Part shown: in pieces, positions 61,101 to 64,000 of the stretch
Position numbering within the stretch: the stretch's first letter is position 1
Layout of the letters: every line of letters starts with the position of its first letter
Assembly (NCBI GenBank): GCA_033675265.1
Contig: JAUJYZ010000277.1
Coordinates: 113,501 to 177,500 of the forward strand
Direction of reading: 5' to 3'
Origin: Actinostola sp. cb2023
Taxonomy: Eukaryota > Cnidaria > Anthozoa > Actiniaria > Actinostolidae
DNA: 64,000 nucleotides
Made by a program: the position numbers and the translations under genes
Notes under the pieces: model-generated
What the model was told of the DNA's origin: nothing
The model's database searches: none
Seen by the model: only the letters and a program-made list of their open reading frames with translations

Positions 61101-62516
61101 ACTGATAGAATTTATCACCAAGCGACCCCCCGATGGCGTTAGCAATCTCTTTCCCAGTCAAAAACCAGTTACGTTGTAAAGCTTCGATAAAAGTATCAGT
61201 TGGAGAGCAAAATATGGTATTAATCTAGAAATCCCTCATCTTATTATTGGCTAGCAATAAGTCTATTGTTATTGTAATTAGAATGATATCTTGTAATTAC
61301 GCGTATGAGCATCTTCCTATGTTTAAAACAGGCTGAATTACATCGCATAAATTGTTGTTAAATCTGAATGTAAAAGTAATCTTGAATATTTGAAGTTATC
61401 TTTCGTAAATTGATTACGCTTCTAAGAATGATAACTGATAGCGCTTGTTATCTTTACACTGCCGAGCTGGACGACGCTTACCTTTTGTCTTTTCAACTCC
61501 ATGTAAGTGACAAACCCAGGTGCTACCGAAATGCCCTGCATTTTCACTGGGGTTTCTTCTTGGTCGTGTAGAATGATTTTAAAGCCAGCGTTTTTGACAT
61601 CATAATAATATTCGGCGTGTTGAATGTCGATTAACAAGCTCAAGCCAGTTTTGGCGCCAACACTCGATGTTGTCATTTTTGAGCCACTTTTACCGGAATT
61701 GAAAGTATAGCACAAGTCCCCATCTGCTGTCTTGAAACGCGTAAAGTTTTTCCATGAACACGGAATTGTGTCTTGCCATGTGCATTCTTTGATCATTTCT
61801 TCAAGTCGATGGGCTGCGTTTTTCAAAGTTTTGTCCATTAACTCTCCTGTCAACTTGGACCTCAAGTGGCTTGCATTTTTACCATCTATCTTCGAAAGAA
61901 TAAAGAGTTCATTCATGATTGTCCCGTTCATCTTGGATAACCGGGCATCGTTGTAATTGCAAAGAGATATTGCTGGGAAAGGAAGACTTTCGTTGTAGAC
62001 CAAAACTGTTGTAGTAGTAAAAGGATAGTCCAAGTAACTGTTGATGCTCTCGCTACACTTTTCAAAGAACATCGAGAATGCGCCCAATAACAAAACAACC
62101 CAAATTAAACGGCGCAAAGGCGGGTTACCACTAAAACAGTAATGAAAGCCATGTAGTGTGCAGCCCTCCAAGAAATTTTCCCACAAATCTTGAATTTTCT
62201 TTCTCTTTTTCTTTTTATCGAGTAGTTTTCTGCAGCCGTCATAATCATTGTCCTTTTGACATTTGTCGTAGTCATTTTCCCGGTATTCGGTATGGTGATT
62301 TGCCACAGGCCACTTAGGTGACAGCGATTCCACAACATTCACATCTTTGCCGTTATTGTCCGATTTAACGTATACTACCGATATGTCCTTTTTGCAATGG
62401 TTGCAGAACGCGTATATGTTACCTGGATTTTCTGGAGCCTTATCGTCGATGCCTTTGATTATAATCTTAACATCTCGATCGTCTTCAACATTTTCCTCGT
62501 GATTTACACTAGTCAT
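46061..62516 (-). CDS. DEG/ENaC/ASIC-type sodium channel (whole gene)
   Basis: A spliced - strand gene. Exons found: 62516-61482, 55962-55815, 49853-49688, 46618-46527 and 46173-46061. All have GT-AG borders and compatible phases, and give about 517 residues. Family hallmarks: the N-terminal His-Gly motif (TLHGFHYC), TM1 (LRRLIWVVLLLGAFSMFF), the FPAISLCNYN start of the extracellular domain, PGF-TY, cysteine-rich CKCRIWFMP, CPIACESIEYSAKLSYARFP, and DVGGQIGLFLGASLLTLVEY with the GAS selectivity filter and TM2. These channels are trimeric, amiloride-sensitive and sodium-permeable in the plasma membrane; what gates this one is unknown. One short exon between 55815 and 49853 is expected from family length and was not found. 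Confidence 0.93.
46527..46618 (-). CDS. ASIC-like exon, pre-TM2
   Basis: 92 bp from the acceptor TTGACAG to the donor GTAAGC (minus strand). It encodes DNLLELKIYYEDLTFKDI and then HQVPSYDLFSLL, the conserved ectodomain strand leading into TM2. Phases at both borders match the flanking exons. Confidence 0.9.
46780..46870 (-). repeat. Possible retroelement 3' fragment
   Basis: Read on the minus strand, CCTGAAGATGGCCGCGATCG then GGCCGAAAGCTTGGTTCAAT followed by AAACAAATTTC resembles the 3' tail of a family of reverse-transcriptase elements (the 'CTGAAGATGGC...GCCGAAA' hairpin, seen in Penelope-like and some LINE elements). Only the tail is present. Confidence 0.35.
47594..47760. mobile_element. 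167-bp MITE, TIR TGGTTTCCAT
   Basis: TGGTTTCCATATGATCGCTG is mirrored by CAGCGATCACATGGAAACCA, with a second inner inverted pair (TTCAGCGAATCGCAG / CTGCGATTCGCTGAA). Intronic. Confidence 0.85.
47846..47945. repeat. 100-bp hairpin
   Basis: AGAGATTACTTCATAGAAAG (47846) pairs with its complement ending 47945 with two mismatches. It is a small fold-back in the sodium channel intron. Confidence 0.75.
48245..48376. mobile_element. Hairpin element, TAATACCATGG ends
   Basis: The arms TAATACCATGGCA and GGGATATTAGTGATTAAATG then TCC are mirrored at 48336-48376, enclosing a GC-rich centre. It adjoins a second element with related ends at 48383. Confidence 0.75.
48383..49230. mobile_element. 848-bp element, TIR TAATACCATGATCACC
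   Basis: A 16-bp perfect inverted end (48383-48398 and 49215-49230) brackets non-coding DNA with a palindromic tandem array near its right side. Shares the TAATACCATG end with the preceding hairpin, so both belong to one family. Confidence 0.65.
48975..49140. repeat. 41-bp palindromic tandem repeat
   Basis: About four copies of CATGAGGGACATTTAGTCTA followed by AATTTCCCTCATGATTGTATT. Each unit is itself a hairpin (GAGGGACATTTAGTC / GACTAAATTTCCCTC). Confidence 0.9.
49232..49451. mobile_element. 220-bp inverted-repeat element
   Basis: TAGCATAAACCATCCAGT (49232) is mirrored exactly by ACTGGATGGTTTATGCTA (49434-49451). Non-coding centre. Confidence 0.7.
49455..49562. repeat. Hairpin element
   Basis: CAATTAGAC...ACTATGAGT...AATAGTCAAC is mirrored by GTTGACTATTGACTCATAG...GTCTAATTG, spanning about 108 bp. 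Confidence 0.75.
49688..49853 (-). CDS. ASIC-like exon, cysteine-rich palm
   Basis: 166 bp between the acceptor CTAACAG and the donor GTAAGC (minus strand). It encodes FFEEKKLDNCPIACESIEYS, AKLSYARFPSNPYV and DILAKEYGLIGTHQENREFL. The C-P-I-x-C and LSYARFP blocks are family signatures. It begins with the last two bases of a codon, so the exon before it must end in phase 1. Confidence 0.92.
50101..50199. repeat. 99-bp hairpin
   Basis: ATTTACAATATGAGTGGCAA then TGTTGTATCTTATTTACAAT is mirrored at 50154-50199 around a short GAGCCGAAGGC loop; nearly perfect stem. Confidence 0.85.
51201..51320. repeat. Tandem palindromes, GATACAGAATACTAATA
   Basis: GATACAGAATACT.ATA and its complement TATTAGTATTCTGTATC alternate three times each. 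Long cruciform-capable array in the sodium channel intron. Confidence 0.88.
51503..51734 (+). mobile_element. MITE family A, copy 3 (complete)
   Basis: Both inverted ends are intact (ATTGCATAATCGTTGTCGGG and complement). Body as in 25761-25971 and 26977-27191. It gives the fullest view of the family: 232 bp, no coding capacity. Confidence 0.88.
51975..52200. repeat. GA-rich low-complexity tract
   Basis: Purine-rich, GAAAGAGAGAAGGAAAA-like and AGTTAGAAAGAG units repeated irregularly. Confidence 0.8.
52364..52525. mobile_element. 162-bp MITE, TIR TTTTAATAAATCCCACAATG
   Basis: Arms of about 65 bp (through CATGATTTTCCGCGCTTGAC and GTCAAATTTATTCTTTTGAA) are mirrored almost perfectly; AT-rich loop. 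Confidence 0.88.
52978..55700. repeat. 2.7-kb minisatellite, 50-bp unit
   Basis: About 54 copies of a 50-bp unit: ATGATGCTCTAAAGGCTTCC, then CTAGTGTTGTACTTGTCAGC and TGTGTACATT. Copies differ mainly at two switch positions, GCTCT/GCTGT and TGTAC/TGCAC, with rarer point changes. It lies in the sodium channel intron just 115 bp from the 55815-55962 exon. Confidence 0.97.
55815..55962 (-). CDS. ASIC-like exon 2
   Basis: 148 bp from the acceptor TTTTGTAG to the donor GTAAGG (minus strand), phase 0 to phase 1. It encodes VTNLPAPFKTNCATPKLKYF, then NTYTKSKCFLDKLTQYVEAK and CKCRIWFMP. It follows directly from the PGF-TYMELKRQK end of exon 1, as in other family members. Confidence 0.92.
56393..56418 (+). 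repeat. G26 homopolymer
   Basis: 26 consecutive G on the + strand (C on the transcribed channel strand), flanked by TTTA and TAGTTT; able to form G-quadruplexes and prone to length error. Confidence 0.9.
56543..56570. repeat. (ATT)n microsatellite
   Basis: About nine ATT units preceded by GCAATATAAGCAATAAAC, a probable retroelement tail. Confidence 0.8.
57453..57537. repeat. Short hairpin with TAGCCTCCG ends
   Basis: TTAGCCTCCG and GGGATCCC are mirrored by GGGATCCC and CGGAGGAGGCTAA within about 85 bp. Confidence 0.55.
57580..58800. repeat. CTTG/TTTG array, 1.2 kb
   Basis: Tetranucleotide-based array (GCTT, GTTT). In the left half a longer unit of about 110-135 bp recurs (TTTGCCGCTTGTTTCTTTGC with CGCTACATGC), and in the right half GTTCGTTGGCTT variants appear. 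Cysteine/leucine-rich frames on the + strand and Q/N/K-rich frames on the - strand are artefacts. It lies in intron 1 of the sodium channel. Confidence 0.95.
58921..59062. mobile_element. 142-bp MITE, AG(G/T)TATTTACCGACT ends
   Basis: The arm GGTTATTTACCGACT...CCGTATAGTGAAA...GAGGTCTTG is mirrored by CAAGACCTC...TTTCACTATACGG...AGTCGGTAAATAACT around a GC-rich loop. Confidence 0.82.
59430..59610. mobile_element. 180-bp MITE, ATCTACACGAGCAA ends
   Basis: Ends ATCTACACGAGCAA / TTG(T/C)TCGTGTAGAT. The inside is built of repeated TTTTCCTTGACAAG and its complement, with two internal copies of the terminal motif, so it looks like a self-duplicated element. Confidence 0.85.
60500..60592. repeat. 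93-bp hairpin
   Basis: GCTTCATATTCTTTGTAATA then TTTATTTAACT is mirrored at 60562-60592 with one mismatch. Confidence 0.8.
61482..62516 (-). CDS. ASIC-like exon 1 (N-terminus, TM1, ectodomain start)
   Basis: 1,035 bp from ATG 62516-62514 to AAG before GTAAGC. It encodes a long (about 110-residue) charged cytoplasmic N-terminus with a CNHCKKD motif and a KKKKRKKIQDLW basic stretch, then FLEGCTLHGFHYCFSG (His-Gly gating motif), TM1 (LRRLIWVVLLLGAFSMFFEK), YPFTTTTVLVYNESLPFPAI and SLCNYNDARLSKMNGT, on to VAPGFVTYMELKRQK. Several N-x-S/T sites lie in the ectodomain. The N-terminus is longer than usual for ASICs; a later start would remove it but lacks support. Confidence 0.92.
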
Positions 62517-64000
62517 GTCCAGTCTGAACGGCTAAACTAGCCGACGACCGACTGCCTTCGTTGTAACAGATGCTTTCAAATCGAGACCCAAACCGTCCTA
62601 TAATAGAAATCACAGTCTATCAATTCTGATGTTGTTTGTCCCAAGAATGCGGGCAGTTACTAGATTTCCGTTTTGGCGGGGCCAAACTTATATAGAGTAC
62701 CTTATCTAATTGAAATAGAAAGGTGTTTCTTGCTAAGAACGTAAGCGGGCAATATATCATCCAATCATACAACATACTTCGTACCCCCTACCTGTTATTT
62801 GCCTCAATTACCGTGCTTATCTGAATTGCAAAGCAGACGCATCGAGGTTTGTGGTTCGCGGTTTGTGATTTTATTTTATACTAATTATATTACAACTTGT
62901 GAAACCATAGCGGCAGGTGCTTTGCCGCGGCATGTGAATGTTTAAGTCAACAAACTTTTATTACAATGAATAGACAAAAATCTGAACTTTTCACTCATCG
63001 CATTTGCCGACTGCAGTAGGACTACCTCTTCACGATGGCTTTTATCTTCAAGCAATTTTTTTCACTCAGACTGATGTTCAACTTTGGGATGGGTTTTGTT
63101 TACTTTTCACCAGAAAGACTTTTGTTGAGGACCGTCGGCAAATCACAGAAATCGTTGATACTGGACGAAGCCTAAACCTGTGATAGCGCGATGTCTTTGT
63201 TTTCAGCACAGTAGCCATCATACACACAAGACTCATGCACATGAATTTTTAACCGTCCTCTTTGTCGCGTTCTGTTTCTTCTTTTCTACAAATTGATGGC
63301 AGGTTTACTCATGGTAATTTTGCTGTAACTAGATTTCAATAATAAAAATAAACATGAGATGGATTTAATAGTGTTTCACTATTGATTGTTTTTAGTTGAG
63401 TTTATTTTTCTTCGGTTCCTGAGAAATACAGCAGCGGCTTAACACAATTTGAGTGTTTAAAACATGTGGATCTGTTCTACTAAAGATGCCGATATCTGAC
63501 AGTGTAAATTATCGTCTTCTGTCATTTAACTCTAAGCATAATTACTCCGGTTACGTTTGTAAATCTCGGCTTTGTGCTAGAGTTTCGGTACATTATTTTG
63601 AGAACAACAGCCAGTAATTGCTGTGGTTTTTAATTTCATATTCAGTAGCAATTATGTTAGTTTGTATATCAAGATTGCTTGCTCTAAACAATGTCACTAC
63701 ATTTCGGGCCAAAATTAGAAACTGATAAAGTATCTTAAGCTGCTTTTCCTCGTTTGATGGTGAGTGGACCGACTTCAAGCTTATGAACAAACATTCTACA
63801 ATCCTGGTCGTATAACTTGATTCTCGTGAATAGGAAAAGAGACTTTCTCGAAAACACTCCTTCAAAGATTGTTGAAATTTGGATGGCAGATTTCTCGCTG
63901 TATACGCACGTGATGGTTATCTAATTAATCGTCTTATAATGACTAAGCTTGAAGCCTGCAGGGCCACGTAACTAAATTAAAATATCAAAACTGTTTCGCC
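62517..64000. other. Upstream of the sodium channel, no gene seen
   Basis: Should hold the channel's promoter and leader (transcription toward lower coordinates). No clear TATA box, no recognisable repeat and no credible frame; a 90-codon frame on the - strand (63593-63865) has no family resemblance. Confidence 0.45.

Noticed and set aside
63593..63865. 90-codon - strand frame
   Set aside because: No motif, no splice context, no resemblance to a known family; length is within chance for AT-rich DNA.

Overview
The window is animal nuclear DNA. It carries spliced genes with GT-AG introns, many fold-back (MITE-like) elements, several very long tandem-repeat arrays and an almost complete Maverick/Polinton virus-like transposon. 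The sequence is AT-rich and looks like an invertebrate, most likely marine (cnidarian or invertebrate deuterostome or lophotrochozoan); I cannot name the species. 

Layout: 1-2956 holds no gene but contains a 1.3-kb fold-back with two 513-bp arms. 2957-13528 is a 10.6-kb satellite of a 48-bp unit. It ends about 180 bp before the start codon of a six-exon gene on the + strand (13706-25237) that I recognise as an orthologue of TMEM180/MFSD13A, a multi-pass membrane protein of the major-facilitator type. Its introns carry several MITEs, a 2-kb non-autonomous element and a 2-kb CAC/ATC-rich array. Its last 61 coding bases are tandemly repeated just after the stop. 

25604-27590 is intergenic and packed with inverted-repeat elements, one apparently derived from a THAP-domain (P-element type) transposase gene. 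27591-41669 is a 14,079-bp Polinton. It has 408-bp terminal inverted repeats differing at one base, protein-primed DNA polymerase B, retroviral-type integrase, double-jelly-roll major capsid protein, penton-like minor capsid protein, packaging ATPase and seven further genes, six of which resemble conserved Polinton proteins. Six of its genes have their reading frame broken, mostly at or near short A or T runs. 

41670-46060 is intergenic. It includes a MITE copy in which an internal 14-bp motif has expanded to about 1 kb. 46061-62516 on the - strand is a DEG/ENaC/ASIC-type sodium channel gene: a large first exon with TM1, three middle exons found (one more expected) and a last exon with the GAS filter and TM2. 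Its introns hold a 2.7-kb 50-bp minisatellite, a TTTG/CTTG array, a G26 tract and at least ten hairpin elements. 62517-64000 lies upstream of that gene and shows nothing recognisable. 

The two host genes are convergent, with the Polinton in the intergenic space between their 3' ends. The Polinton genes form one viral programme: genome replication (polymerase B), integration (integrase), capsid building (major and minor capsid proteins) and DNA packaging (ATPase). Nearly every gene begins right after an AT-rich TATAGTATA-like motif.
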